64,000 nucleotides of DNA from Gaeumannomyces sp. JS-464 (taxonomy: Eukaryota > Ascomycota > Sordariomycetes > Magnaporthales > Magnaporthaceae): positions 3,720,001-3,784,000 of the forward strand of contig NGZR01000004.1 in NCBI GenBank assembly GCA_002197995.1, written 5' to 3'. The notes beneath the pieces are model-generated. The model worked only from the letters and a program-made list of their open reading frames with translations. It searched no databases and was not told the origin of the DNA. Shown here piece after piece: positions 44,857 to 58,474 of this stretch (position 1 is the first letter of the stretch; every line of letters starts with the position of its first letter). Position numbers and translations under genes: made by a program.

Positions 44857-45913
44857 TGTTACGACCAGTATGCAAACCTTAGGGCGGTAAAACGAAAGGG
44901 GTTCCAAACGGTGCCTTTGCCCCGCACCCGAACACGTGGAGTTACGTAACTATAGCTGGATCTTTAAATTTGTATTAAAAAATCCATAAATCTATAAAGC
45001 TAAAAGGATTTTTGGATTTATATTAAAAGAATTATAAATTTATAAATTTAACCCAATATAAGGTAAAAGCAACGTGTATATAAAAAATGGATTTCCTACT
45101 GTTTTAAATAATTTAACTAAAGCTTCGGCATTAGTTAACCTAAGTTAACTTCCAGGCATACCCTAAGGCAAGCAATTAAATTGTCCTTTTAAATTACGTG
45201 TTCCTTTATTAACCAAATTAAAAATATTATCCTCCTTACCCCCCCCCCCCCCCCCCCCCCCAAGTGCCTTACTTTAAAAGCAAACCTTAATTATAACATT
45301 TTAATTAATCCTGTTTAATACCTCGCTAAAAAGGGAAAACAGTGCAGCTATAGCAAGCAGCAGCAAAAAGCTTAAAAAGAAAAAAACTACGGTTTTTACT
45401 TTTAACGGTGTTAAGTATAACCTTAAAAAAACCACCGATACGGCTAGCCTTTTTAAGCTTATAACGAACGAAATCGCCAAAAGTTAGGCTAAAATAAAGC
45501 AATTTACTGCGAAGCTATTATCCCTCGAAGTACTTATCGCGGTTAAAGCGTACAAATTTCCGTCCCCGGATTTTTACGAAAAAAAGAACGGTAAGTTTAA
45601 AACGTTTCTTACCAAATGCAAAAGCTATTTTAAGTTTTACGAATAATAATTCGCGAGCGAAAAACAAAAAGTCGCTTACGCTGCTACTAAGCTGGATAGC
45701 AAAATAAAAAAGTGGTTTTAACCGACTTAAAGTAACTACCTTACAAGGTATAAAAATAGCTAAAAAGCTATTAAGCTTATTTTCGCCAGCTTCGAAACCT
45801 TTAAAAAAAAAGTCGGAAAAATGTTCGAAACAATTAACGAAACCCGAATCGTTAAAAGAAATTTGCTAGCTTTTAAATAGCGAAAGCTTACAGTTAAATA
45901 CGCAGCGAACTTT
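44857..45913 (+). mobile_element. Outer Ty3/gypsy element, left part: 5' LTR (LTR2) and gag start
   Basis: LTR2 is 44857-45298 and contains a 23-nt poly(C) run at 45239-45261. After it comes degraded gag (KKTTVFTLNGVKYNL-like frame), which ends at the ACTTT target site 45909-45913. The same gag start recurs at 46341 in the inner element. Confidence 0.88.
45909..45913. other. Target-site duplication ACTTT (left; right copy at 53342-53346)
   Basis: A perfect 5-bp repeat directly next to LTR3 and LTR4, showing that the inner gypsy inserted into the outer element's gag. Confidence 0.9.
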
Positions 45914-46340
45914 TATTACGACTAGTATGCAAACCTTAGGGCGGCAGGTCGAAAGGGGTCCAAGCGGTGCCCCTACCCGCACTTAAACACGTGGAGTTAC
46001 GTAACCTTAGTTAGATTTTTGGATTTGTATTAGCGAAACTATAAATCCACAAAGCCAAAAAGATTTTTGGATTTATATCGGCGAAACCACAAATCCACAA
46101 ATCCAACCCAACGTAAAGCAAAAGGCAGCGTATATATAAAAAACGGATTTTTTACTATCTTAGGTAGTTTTAACTAAGGCTTTGGCATTAATTAACTTAA
46201 GTTAGCTTTTAAGCATTTTTTAAGGTAAGTAATTAAATTATCCTTTTAAGTTACGTGTTTTCCTATTTACTAGCACTAGCGATACTATCCTTTCCACCCT
46301 CGAAATGCCTTACTTTAAAAGCAAACCTTTAATTATAACA
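45914..46340 (+). repeat. LTR3 (5' LTR of inner gypsy)
   Basis: 427 bp. The 5' terminus is mutated from TGTTAC to TATTAC (a RIP-type G-to-A change); the 3' terminus is ATAACA. A TTTGGATTTGTATTA block is shared with LTR2, LTR4 and LTR5. Confidence 0.9.
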
Positions 46341-49300
46341 TTTTAACTAATCCTATTTAGTACTTTATTAAAAAAAGGATAATGCAATTATAACAAGCAG
46401 TAGCAAAAAGCCTAAAAAGGAAAAAACCACGGTTTTTACCCTTAACGGTGTTAAGTATAACCTCGACGAAACCGCTAATACGGCTAGCCTTTTTAAGCTT
46501 ATAGCGGACGAGCTTATTAAAAGCTAGGCTAAGGTAAAGCAATTTACCACGAAATTGCTATCCTTTAAAGCGCTTATCGCAATCCGAGCGTATAAATTCC
46601 CGTTTTCGAATCTTTACGAAAAGGAAGACGGCAAATTTAAAACGTTTTTTACCGAATGCAAAAGCTATTTTAAGTTTTACGAATAGCAATTTATAAACGA
46701 AAAATAAAAGGTTGCTTACGCTATTACCAAGCTAAACGGCAAAGTGAAAAAGTGGTTTTAGCTAACCTAAAGCGATTACTTTACGGAATACGAAGGTAGC
46801 TAAAAAGCCATTAAACTTATTTTCGCCAGCTTTAAAACCTTCGAAAAAAAGGTCGAAAAAGTGTTTAAAACGGTCGACAAAACCCAAATCGCAAAAAGAG
46901 ATTTGCTAGCCTTTAAATAGCGAGGGTTTGCAACTAAATACGCAGCGGATTTTTAACGGGTTAGCATTAAGCTTAATTGGAGTAACGCCACGTTAATGCT
47001 GCACTTTTACAACGGATTACGCGAAAACGTAAAGGACGAACTTGCGAAGCAAAATCGCCTAAAGTTTTTTACGGATTACGTTAGGGACGCAATTCGCATT
47101 AACGATAAACTGTACGAACGATAACAAAAAAAAAGGATACGGTTTTAAAAGCGCGGTATAAAATAATAAGGCAAACTAAAAAAGGCTAAGTAATAACCTA
47201 TTACGGCTTATAAAACGCACCCGGGCTTTATAAACCTTAATGCGGGAGCCGTTTACCAGTAATAAAGGTAGTAAAAAGCAAAAACAAAACCTAAAAAATA
47301 GGAAGTGTTTTAAATGCGGCTAAATTGGTTACATAAAGTTAATTGCTTTTAGCAAAATAATAACCGCTAAATAGCGAACTTTTAGCAAACGCAAAAAAGC
47401 TTGATATAAAAAGAACTATGCTTTAAAATAGCGTTTAGCTGGACGTATTACTACGACGAACTATATATTATACGTTAATTCGATAAAAAGGTTACCGGAT
47501 GGTACCCCGGAAATTACGAAGCATTTATATATTTAAAGTTATAAAGTTTAAGTACGATAACGAGGGAAAATAGCGGATTATTTCCGGGTTTAAAAACTCG
47601 AAGGAAAAAAACGACACCGCTTTTTGCAGGACTTAAAAGGGAGCAATTTTAACAAATGGCGCGGCGAAAAAAAAAAAGCTTTTAAGCTAAACACACCTTT
47701 TCCGAAAGTCGAAAAACTTTAACACCGACGCTAAAATAACCGAGGTAATTAAAACTTCGAAACGGCCAAATTTTAGGAATAAGCGAAGGGTTTAAACGGC
47801 GGAACCTCCGTATTTATAATTCGCGAAAAGCAAATAAGTTGGAAAAATTAGCACGCTTTTACGCCTTTTAATATTTCGGCGTATTTTTGGAACGTTAAAG
47901 TTTTAAAATACCTAAATGGCTCGTTATATTACGCCACCCCGGCGGACGGAAATAACGGCTAACCTTTATTATAATTTAGCGACCGGCAGGAAGTTAAGTA
48001 CGTTAGCTACCGGTTTAACGATATAAACGAGCCGAGCAAAGCTGCGCTAAAACCCGAAAACCATTTTAACGTTAATATAAAACACCCCGAACATTTGTAC
48101 CTTTTTTAGGCAAAATGCATTTATAAAAATGCAAATTCCATTTACGACCTAAGCTTAAATACGGTTTCTTTCCACGGAAATTGGGAAACGAGCTTAAAGT
48201 TAAACCCCGTTTAGCATTCCAATTACCACGGTGGGAATTAGCCCGGATCGGCAAATTTACCGCAATTTTTAAACCTAACAAACGGTACCCGATGCTATGC
48301 GTTATTAAAACGCTCGATTAAAAGAAATGCGAAATTGCGAAATGCAAAAAACATATAGCATAAAGGCGGAAATTTAACATTAAGGGATTATACGAGCGTA
48401 TATTTCGTTTAACCCGGATAAAAAAATAAACGTACGGTATTTATTCCTTTTACTAAAAAATTAAAAAAACTTAAACGGAAAGTACGAAATAAAAAAAAGG
48501 AAAACTAATAAAAACCCTCGTAATAGCAAAATTAAATTAACCGTACGACTTATTAACATTCCGGATAAAATATTAAAAGAAAAAAGTTAAAATAATAATC
48601 GATTACGAAGCATAAAGCGATTATATATCGCTATAAGCGGTTAAACGGTATAAAATTCCCACGAAACGGAAAATTAACCGTATTAATTAAAAACGGTTAA
48701 AAAAATACCTATCGCTTATAATAAAAGATAAATCGACCGAAAAACATAGCTAATAACATTACGTACCCGGAATGGGGAAAACGTTACTATTATATTAAAT
48801 AAATTAAATATAAAAAAAGGAAACGTAATTTTCGAAATCCTTTAGCTTAAAAAAAATAACCTACGGATAAATTAAATTACCGGTTAAGTTTAATAAAAAA
48901 GCTACGAATAACTAAAACGGTTTATAAATTACGAACTTTAAACCGTAAACATAGGAAATAACGAAAAGAAGTTACGACGGTAATAAAACTTGGCAATCCA
49001 CCTTTACATTTAACATTAACGAATACGCGACTATTTAAAGCGGAAAGCGATTAAAATAACCTAATTAATATTAAAAAACGGCTCGCAAATGTTCCGGAGG
49101 AATATTATAAATACGAAAAATTATTTCGGAAAAACCTGAAAACGGTGCTTCCTAAATATAAACCGTTCGATTTGGAAATTAAACTTAAGCTAAAAACGTA
49201 ATTTAAATACCAAAAGTTGTATTAGCTTAACCTTCGGTAATAAAAGGTGCTAAAAAAACAGTTAAAGGAAAACTTACGAAAGGGACATATTAAACCTTCC

Positions 49301-49648
49301 GATTTTTTAATAGGATATAAAATCTTATAAAAAAGAAAAAAATGGGACGAAGCGAATATGCGTCGATTACCGCTTATTAAATAAAACTACGATAAAAGAT
49401 CGATATTTTTTGCTTTTTATCGACGAATTACGCAATAAGCTCGGCAAAGCCTAATATTTTACGGCTTTGGACTTACGGAAAACTTATAGCTTAATACGGA
49501 TTAAAAAGGCTAAAAATGGCTTACGGCTTTTAAAACGAAGCTTAAATGCTACAAATTTTTAATAATAACCTTCGGGCTTACTAACGTATTAGTTACGTTC
49601 CAAAGGATAATTAACCATATATTACGCGAGCATTTTAACATTTTTATT

Positions 49649-49680
49649 TTCGCGTATTTGGACGATATTTTAGTTTTTTC
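49649..49680 (+). pseudogene. Inner gypsy RT catalytic motif (YLDDILVF)
   Basis: A surviving stretch reads FAYLDDILVFSK, the Ty3/gypsy reverse transcriptase active-site motif with both Asp residues kept. The surrounding frame has stops. The outer copy has YLNDILV at about 56077, one catalytic Asp replaced. Confidence 0.85.
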
Positions 49681-51928
49681 AAAAACGATGGAAAAGCATA
49701 AATAGCACGTGCATAAGGTGCTTTAAAAGCTGCTTAATGCAAAGCTTTTTATTAAACCAAAAAAGTGCGAATAGCATTCGCAAAAAGTCGCTTTTTTAAG
49801 GTTTGTAATTACATTTAAACAAATTTATATAAACTTTAAAAAAGTCGAAAAAGTTAAAAAATGGCTTATATTTAAAAACGTTACAAAAGTACAAAGGTTT
49901 TTAGGATTTTTAAACTTTTATAAACGGTTTATCCGTAGTTATAACAAAATCGCTATACTATTTACGAACTTTATAAAAAACAACCATTAATTTTATTAGG
50001 GAAAACGAAAATAAAAAGCTTTTAAGCAATTACGGAACGCCGTATTAAAAAAACTAATATTAGCATTTCCAAACCTAAAAAAACCTTTCGAATTTAAAAT
50101 TAACGCGTTAAACTACGCGATCGGCGGCTAACTCGGATAACGGAACGATTAAAAACGGTTACACTTTTACGCGTTTTTTTCGCAAAAGCTAAATAAACCT
50201 AAGTTAAACTACTAAATTTACGATAAAAAACTTTTAGCGATAATTTAAACACTTAAAAAATGGCGGCCATACCTTTATAAAGCGAAACATTAAGTTATAA
50301 TATATATAACTATAAAAACTTAACACATTTTACTATTAGCAAAAACCTAAATAAGCGATAAATCCGGTAAAACGAGTTTTTGCAAAACTACGATATTCGA
50401 ATCGAATATCGAAAAGGGTCGAAAAACGGCCGGGCGAACGCTTTAAACCGACAACCGAATTATCAGGTTATAATACCTAAAAAATACGGGTAATCCTAGC
50501 AAAAAAACCAAACGAATCTTTGGTTTCGGCATAAAAGATATTTGCTAAAACGGTCCAATAGGGAAAAGTTTGAACTTTAAAAAAAATTTAACAATTTATA
50601 ACCAGCTAATACACGGCTATTAAAACGTAAAAAAACGTAAAAACGGTTATAATAACATTACGGGTTCGCAAAAACTCGAGCCGAAATACAAAACGCAATA
50701 AAGGATTGCGAAAGTTATGCCAAAAACAAAGCTAATAGGCATAAACCATACGGGTTATTGCAACCTTTGCTAGCACTAAACGGAGCGTGGCAAAAAGTTA
50801 CTATAAACTTCGTTATTAAACTTCCCTAATCCAAAAAACCGATAATTAAAGTTAAGCACGATAATATACTGGTAGTAATGGATAGGCTTACCAAATACGC
50901 CTTATTCCTACCGTATAAAAAAAGCAGTAACGCTACCGAGCTAACGCACGTTTTTATTAAGCACGTAATAGCGGAATACGGTACGCCGAACCGCTTAATT
51001 ACGGATAAAATAAGCTATTTACGAGCAAATTTTGGAAAAGGTTTACGGCTTTGCTAAAAGCTAAACACTTTTTATTTACGGCCTACCACTTTTAAACAAA
51101 TGGATAAATAAACGGATAAACCAAACCATAAAGCAATATTTACGTTATTACGTTAATTACAAACAAAACGATTAGGTATAACTATTCCCCATAGCTTAGT
51201 TCGCTTATAACAGCTTAATTTACAAAAGCATAAGAATTACACCGTTTTATACGAACTACGGGTTTACGCTGATAGCGTATAAAGAACCCAAAGTAAAAAA
51301 ACATGCTTTAATAGCAAAAATATAAGTAACGGAGCTTACTAAACTGCATAAACACTTCCAAGCAAAACTGGAAAAGTTACGGCACCGCATAACTATTTAA
51401 ACAAATAAAAAAAAATTAAAAAACCGACTTTTAAAAAGGGAAATAGCGTTTACCTTTTTCGACGAAATATTAAAATAAAACGACTAAGCGATAAGCTAAA
51501 CCATAAAAAACTAGGACCGTTTAAAGTACTAAAAAAGGTTTCGAACGTAAATTATAAATTCCAACTACGCTAATTATAAAATCCCACCCGGTTTTTTATA
51601 TTTCCTTACTTAAACCAACGCTATTAGGTTTTAAAAGCGACGAGTTAATGGAAGTTAACCCGGAACAAAAATACGAACTCGAAAAGATTTTGGATTATAA
51701 GCCGAGAAATAGGCTTAAAAAGTACCTAATTAAGTGGAAAAGGTACGGCTACGAGGAAAACACGTGGAAAAAAAACCAACTTTAAAAATTGCTAAAAAGC
51801 TTTATAAAGGTATTAATAAAAGCACTTACAAAAAGGTTAGCAAAAACAAAAAAGCGAGCCGCTTATCGCAGCCGTTTATATACACATCGGCCGTGCCCCG
51901 TGCGTATAAACAACTGTAATAAAAAAAA

Positions 51929-52012
51929 CCCTAGCTTAGTTAGGAATCGAACTTAAAACTTTCGGCTAAAAGGGTAAAAAGTGTTACTATTACACCACTA
52001 GGTTAAAAAAGG
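51929..52012 (-). other. tRNA-like sequence 1 in inner gypsy 3' region
   Basis: On the minus strand it has AGTGGTGTAATAGTAACAC (D-arm-like) and AAGTTCGATTCC (T-loop/B-box-like) at the right spacing. The acceptor stem and anticodon are too degraded to assign. Absent at the corresponding place in the outer copy. Confidence 0.4.
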
Positions 52013-52124
52013 GTACATTTACTAAAACCAAATAAAGCAAAAAAGTTTGCATTAAACGGTTAGTAAAAAAAAAAAAAAGGATAAAGGCTTAATAAGCCTT
52101 AAGGCAAGCTCGAAAACTTATCGA

Positions 52125-52205
52125 CCTTTACGGTCGTGCCGGGGTTTAAACCTAAAACCTCGGCAAAAAAATTAAAACCACGCCTAATGCGCTACAAAAC
52201 TTAAA
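52125..52205 (-). other. tRNA-like sequence 2 in inner gypsy 3' region
   Basis: RIP-altered counterpart of the better-kept copy at 58315-58392. It has GTAGCGCATTAGGCG and a mutated T arm (GGTTTAAACCCC) followed by GGCACGACCG. Confidence 0.45.
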
Positions 52206-52299
52206 GAAATTGTTAAAAAAGTTACAACTTACCCTAGTTAAAAAAGGCAAGCAGGTTTAAATTAGGATTAACCTTAAACGCTTACTAGCTAAAAGAAAA

Positions 52300-52545
52300 A
52301 AAAGGAGCTACGGATAGCTTAAATTGTAAAAAAGCCCGGCGAACCTTCCGGTCGGCCTCCTCCCGCTCGATACGCTCCAACTTTTCCATAGCGTTAATAC
52401 TACGACGAATTGCACGCATTTTCTTTTTAAACTATACTTTTTTTACTTTCGTAAGCGCTTAAGTTTGTTATTTAAAGTACGGCGCTCGTTATTTAGGATA
52501 CAACGCTTTTTTTCCACCGTTTTAACTTTTGCTTCCATTTGTTAA
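52300..52545 (-). pseudogene. Antisense coiled-coil ORF, inner gypsy copy
   Basis: Counterpart of the intact-looking ORF at 58475-58729, here with RIP-type stop changes. It lies between the chromodomain and the 3' LTR on the opposite strand to gag-pol. Confidence 0.6.
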
Positions 52546-52912
52546 TACTAAAAACCGATAAAACGAAGCTGTTTAAGCGAAAAACCTAAAATGTCGCAAT
52601 TTATGCGGTTCCGACTAAAGCACTTTACGCACCGAAAAAAGTCCTAAAAAAAAGCTTCGCACTTTTTCCGCTTTAAAACCTCGTAATAAAAAAAGTAAAA
52701 AGGTATTTTAACAAAGGAAAAAACGATTTAAACAAGCAAATCTTTGCGTTAAAAGGTTTCCCCCGCAAAAAAAACGTTTTCGCACCCGACCAAACATTTT
52801 GTTAAATTAAAAAAGGGATAGGAAATGGTAAGGAAGGAAAGTACTTACTACTAACAAAAAGCGGGGCGATAAAACGTGGCTAAAAAAACTTGGCTTAAAA
52901 GGGGAAACCTAA

Positions 52913-53341
52913 TGTTACAACTAGTATGCAAACCTTAAAGCGGCAAATTAAAAGGGGTTTTAAACGGTGCCTTTGCCCCGCACTTGGACACGTGGAGTTA
53001 CGTAACCTTAACTGGATTTTTGGATTTGTATTAGCGAAACCACAAATCCACAAAGTTAAAAGGGTTTTTAAATTTATGTCGGCGAAACTATAAATTTACA
53101 AATTTAACTTAACGTAAGGCAAAAAGCAGCGTATATATAAAGGACGGATTTTTTACTATTTTAAGTAGCTTTAACTAAGGCTTCGGCATTAGTTAACTTA
53201 AGTTAGCTTTTAGGCATCCTTTAAGGTAAGCAATTAAATTGTCCTTCCAAATCACGTGTTCCCTTATTCACTAGCACCAGCGATACTGTCCTTTTCACCC
53301 CCGAAGTGCTTTACTTTAAAAGCAAACCTTTAATTGTAACA
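52913..53341 (+). repeat. LTR4 (3' LTR of inner gypsy)
   Basis: 429 bp, TGTTACAACTAG...GTAACA, followed directly by the ACTTT target duplication. Confidence 0.9.
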
Positions 53342-56300
53342 ACTTTTAACGGATTAGCACTAAGCTTAATTGGAGCGACGCTACGTTAATACTGCATTTT
53401 TATAACGGATTACGCGAAAACGTAAAGGATAAATTCGCAAAATAGGATCGCCCGGAGTTTTTTACAAATTACGTTAAAAACGCGGTTCGCATTAGTAATA
53501 AACTGTACAAACGATAATAGGAAAAAAAAGGATATGGTTTTAAAAGCGCGGTATAAAATAATAAAGCTAATTAAAAAAAGGCTAAATAGCAACCTATTAC
53601 GGTTTACGAAACGCACCCGGGCTTTATAAACCTTAGTGCGGGAGCCGTTTATTAATAATAAAAGTAATAAAAAAAAACAAAAGCAAAACCCGAAAAGCGG
53701 GAAATGTTTTAAATGCGGCTAAGTTGGCTATATAAAAGTTAATTACTTTTAGCGAAATAATAACCGCTAAATAGCGAGCTTTTAACGAACGTAAAAAAGC
53801 TTAATATAAAAAAGATTATACTTTAAAATAACGTTTAGCTAAATATATTACTATAACGAGCTATATGTTATATATTAATTCGATAAAAAGGTTACCGGGT
53901 AATATTTTTGGAAATTACGAAGCATTTATATGCTTAAAACTACGAGGTTTAAATATAATAGCGAAGGAAAATAGCGGATCGTTTTCGGGCTTGAAAATTC
54001 GAAGGAAAAAAACGACACCGCTTTTTGCGGAACTTAAAAAAGAGCAACTTTAATAAGCGTTTCGGAAAAAGGAAAAGCCCGAAAAAAGCTTTTAAGCTAA
54101 ACACACCTTTTTTAAAAATCGAAGGATTTCGATACTAACGTCGAAATAAACCGAAATGGTTAAACTTTCGAAATAGCCGGGTTTTAAAAATAAGTAAAAA
54201 GCTTAAACGGTATAACCTTTATACCTATAGCCCGTAAAAGCTAAACAAATTAAAAAAACCAACGCGCTTTTATACTTTTTAACGTTTTAAAATGTTTCCG
54301 AAACGTTAAGGTTTTAAAACATTTAAATAGCCCGTTATATTACGCCATTTTAGCGGACGAAAACAATGGCTAACTTTTATCGTAATTTAACGACCAATAG
54401 GAAGTTAAATACGCTAATTACCGGTTCGACGATATAAGCAAACCGGGTAAAGCTGCGCTAAAACCCAAAAACCACTTTAGCGTCGATACAAAGCACTTTA
54501 AACATTTATACCTTTTTTAAGCAAAATGCATTTACGGAAAGTGCAAATTCCACTTATAACCTAAGCTTAAATACGATTTTTTTCCACGGAAAATGGGAAG
54601 CGAGCCAAAAGTTAAACCCCGTTTAGCATTCCAATTACCACGGTGGGAATTAGCCCGAATCGGCAGGTTTACCGCAATTTTCAAACCTAATAAACGGCAC
54701 CCAATGCTATATATTATTAAAACATTCGATTAGGAAAAGTGCGAAACTATAAAATGCAAAAAGCACATAGTATAAAAGGCAAAAGCTTAACATTAAAGGA
54801 TTACGCGAGCGTACATACCGTTTAACCCGAATAAAAAACGAACGTGCGGTATTCGTTCCCTTTATTAAAAAAAAAAAAACCACTTAAGCGAAAAGCACAA
54901 AATGAAAAAGGAAAGAAAAAACCGATAAAAACCTTCGTAATAGCAGCATTAAATCGACCGTACAACCTATTAACATTTTAAATGGATTATTAAAAAAGGA
55001 AATTAAAATAATAATTAATTGCAAAGCATAAAGCAATTATATATCGCTATAAACGGTTAAACGGTATAAAATTCTTATAAAACGGAAACATTAACCGTAA
55101 TATAAACTAAAAACGGTTAAAAAAATACCGGTCGCTTATAATAAAAAAAAAATCGACTAAAAAACATAACTAATAATATTACGCACCCAAAATGGGGAAA
55201 ACGTTATTATTATATTGGATAAGTTAAATATAAAAAAAGGAAATGTAATTTTCGAAATCTTTTAATTTAAAAAAAATAATTTACGGATAAATTAAACTAC
55301 CGGTTATGTTTAAAAGGAAAAGTTACAAATAATTAAAACGGTTTACTAATTACAAACTTTAAACCGTAAGCATAAAAAGCAACGAAAAAAGGTTACAACG
55401 GTAATAAAACTTAATAAGTTACTTTTGCATTTAGCATTAATAAATACGCGATTATTTAAAGCGGAAAGCAATTAAAATAGCTAAATTAATACTAAAAAAC
55501 GGCTTGCGAATATTCCGAAAAAATATTATAAATACGAAAAATTGTTTTGGAAAAACTTAAAAACGGTACTTCCCAAATATAAACCGTTTAATTTGGAAAT
55601 TAAACTTAAGCTAAAAACGCAGCTTAAGTACCAAAAGTTATATTAATTTAACCTTCGGCAATAGGAAGTGCTAAAAAAACAACTAAAGGAAAACTTACGA
55701 AAAGGTTATATTAAACCTTTCGATTTTTCGGTAAAACACGGGATTTTATAAAAAAGAAAAAAAAAAAAAACGGAGCGAATATGCATCGATTACCGCCCGC
55801 TAAACGAAACTACGATTAAAAATCGGTATCTTTTGCTTTTTATTAATAAATTACGAAATAAACTCGGTAAAGCCTAATATTTTACGGTTTTAAACCTACG
55901 GAAAATTTATAGCTTAATACGGATTAAAAAAGGCCAAAAGTGGTTTACGGCTTTTAAAATAAAGTTTAAATGCTACGAGTTTTTAGTAATAACTTTCGGG
56001 CTTATTAACGTATTAGCTACGTTTTAAAGGATAATTAACCATATATTACGCGAAATATTTCGACATTTTTATCCCTCGCGTACCTAAACGATATTTTGGT
56101 TTTTTCGAAAACGATAAAAAGCATAAACAGCACGTATATAAAATGCTTTAAAAGCTGTTTAATGCAAAGCTTTTTATTAAACCAGAAAAGTGCGAATGGC
56201 ATTCGCAAAAAGTCGCTTTTTTAAAGTTCGTAGTTATATTTGGACAAATTTGCATAAATTTTAAAAAAATGAAAAAAGTTAAAAAATGGCTTATATTTAA

Positions 56301-58314
56301 AAACGTAACGGAAATACGAGGGTTTTTAAGATTTTTAAACTTTTATAAACGGTTTATCCGTAATTATAGCAAAATCGCTATACTATTTACGAACCTTACT
56401 AAAAATAACTACCAGTTTTATTAGGAAAGGCAAAAATAAAAGGCATTTAAATAATTACGGAACGCCGTATTAAGGAAACCAATATTAGCATTCCCAAATT
56501 TAAAAAAACCTTTCGAGGTTAAAATTAACGCGTCGAATTACGCGATCGGCGGTTAATTCGGATAGCGAAACGATTAAAAACAGTTGTACCCTTATGCGTT
56601 CTTTTCGCAAAAGTTAAACAACCTAAGTTAAATTACCAAATTTATAATAAAAACTTTTAACGATAATTCGAGCATTTGAAAAATGGCGGCTATACTTTTA
56701 TAAAGCAAAGCATTAGGTTATAATATATACGAATTATAAAAACTTAACGCACTTTATTATAAGCAAAAACTTAAACAAATAATAAATTCGTTAAAGCGAG
56801 TTTTTGCAAAACTACGACGTTCGGATTAAATATTAAAAAGTGTCGAAAAACGGCCGGGCGGACGCTTTAAGCCGACGACCGAACTACTAGGTCGCAATAC
56901 CTAAAAAAACACGAGTAATTCTAACGAAAGGTTAAACGGATTTTTGGTTCCGGTATAAAGGATATTTGTTAAAACGGCCCGGTAAGGAAAAGTTTAAACC
57001 CTAAAAAGAATTTAACAAATTTATATCTAGTTGGCATACGGCCATTAAAGCGTAAAAAAAACGTGGAAACGATTATAACAATATTACGGGTTTGCAAAAA
57101 TTTAAGCCGAAGTATAAAACGCAATAAAAAAATGCGAAAGCTATGCTAAAAACAAAGCAAATAAGTATAAACCGTATAGGTTATTACAACTTTTACTAAT
57201 ACCGAGCGAGCATAGCAAAAAGTTACTATAACTTCGTTATTAAACTTCCCTAATCCAAAAAACCGATTAACCGGAGTAAAGTACGATAATATATTGGTAA
57301 TAATGGATAAGCTTACCAAATACGCTTTATTTTTACCATATAAAAAGTAGCGACGCTATAAAGCTAGCGTACGTTTTATTAAACGTAATAGCGGAACACG
57401 GTACGCTAAACCGCTTAATTACGGATAAAAATAAGCTATTTATAAGCAAATTTTAAAAAGGATTTACGAATAAGCTAAAAGCGGAACACTTTTTATCCAT
57501 AGCTTACCATTTTTAAACAAATGGATAAACAAAACGGACGAATTAAACTATAAAACAATATTTACGTTATTACGTTAATTATAAATAAAACGATTAGGTA
57601 TAACTATTCCCTATAGCTTTATTCGCTTATAACAATTTAATTTATAAAAGCATAAAAACTATACCGTTTTATACGAATTACAGGTTTACGCTTATAACGT
57701 ATAAAGAACTTAAAGCAGGAAAGCACGCTTTAATAGCAGAAATATAAATAATAAAGCTTATTAAACTGCATAAATACCTTTAAATAAAGCTAAAAAAGCT
57801 ACGGCACCGCATAACTACTTAAACAAATAAAAAAAAATTAAAAAATTAACTTTTAAAAAAAGGGATAGCGTTTATCTTTTTTAACGAAATATTAAAACGA
57901 AACGACCGAGCGATAAGCTAAATTATAAAAAACTGGGACCTTTTAAAGTATTAAAAAAGGTTTCGAACGTAAATTACAAACTTCGACTACCGTTAACCAT
58001 AAAATCCCACCCGGTTTTTTATGTTTCCCTATTCGAATTAACGCTACTAAGTTTTAAAAGTAACGAATTAGTAAAAGTCGATTTAAAACAAAAGTACGAA
58101 ATCGAAAAAGTTTTAAACTATAAGCTAAAAATAGGCTTAAAAAGTACTTAATTAAATGAAAAAAGTACGGCTACGAGGAAAACACGTGGGAAAAAGGAAT
58201 TAACCTTATAAATTGTTAAAAAGCTTTAACGGGGTACTGATAAAAGCACTTACAAAAAAGTTAGCAAAAAGGAAAGGTTTTAAAAAAAAAGTCCAACATT
58301 ATTAAACTTTTTTT

Positions 58315-58392
58315 TAAACGGTCGTGCCGGGATTCGAACCCGAAACCTCGGTAAAAAAAACCAAAGCTACGCTTAATGCGCTACAAAACTTA
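58315..58392 (-). other. tRNA-like sequence in outer gypsy 3' region
   Basis: Minus strand: GTAGCGCATTAAGCG (D to anticodon side), CCGAGG, then a complete T arm TCGGG-TTCGAAT-CCCGG and GGCACGACCG as the 3' acceptor side. The 5' acceptor side is not clear (GTTGTG further upstream may be its RIP-altered partner). No amino acid is assigned. Confidence 0.5.
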
Positions 58393-58474
58393 AAAAAGTT
58401 GTTAAAAAAAATCACAACTTACCTTAGTTAAAAAAGGCAAATAAGTTTAGGTTAAAATTAACTTCGAACGCTTG

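Larger units (their letters stand above)
45914..53341 (+). mobile_element. Inner Ty3/gypsy (chromovirus) element inserted in the outer one
   Basis: 7,428 bp with LTR3 (45914-46340) and LTR4 (52913-53341), flanked by a perfect 5-bp ACTTT target duplication (45909-45913 and 53342-53346). Internal order: gag; a zinc-knuckle remnant (KCFKCG near 47305); protease/RT with AYLDDILVFS at 49649-49680; RNase H; integrase (MDRLTKYALFLPY at about 50879 and GTPNRLITD at about 50980); and a C-terminal chromodomain (LIKWKRYGYEENTWK, about 51727-51775), so a chromovirus. A 3' noncoding part follows, with tRNA-like sequences and an antisense coiled-coil ORF. All frames carry many stops, consistent with RIP. 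Confidence 0.92.
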
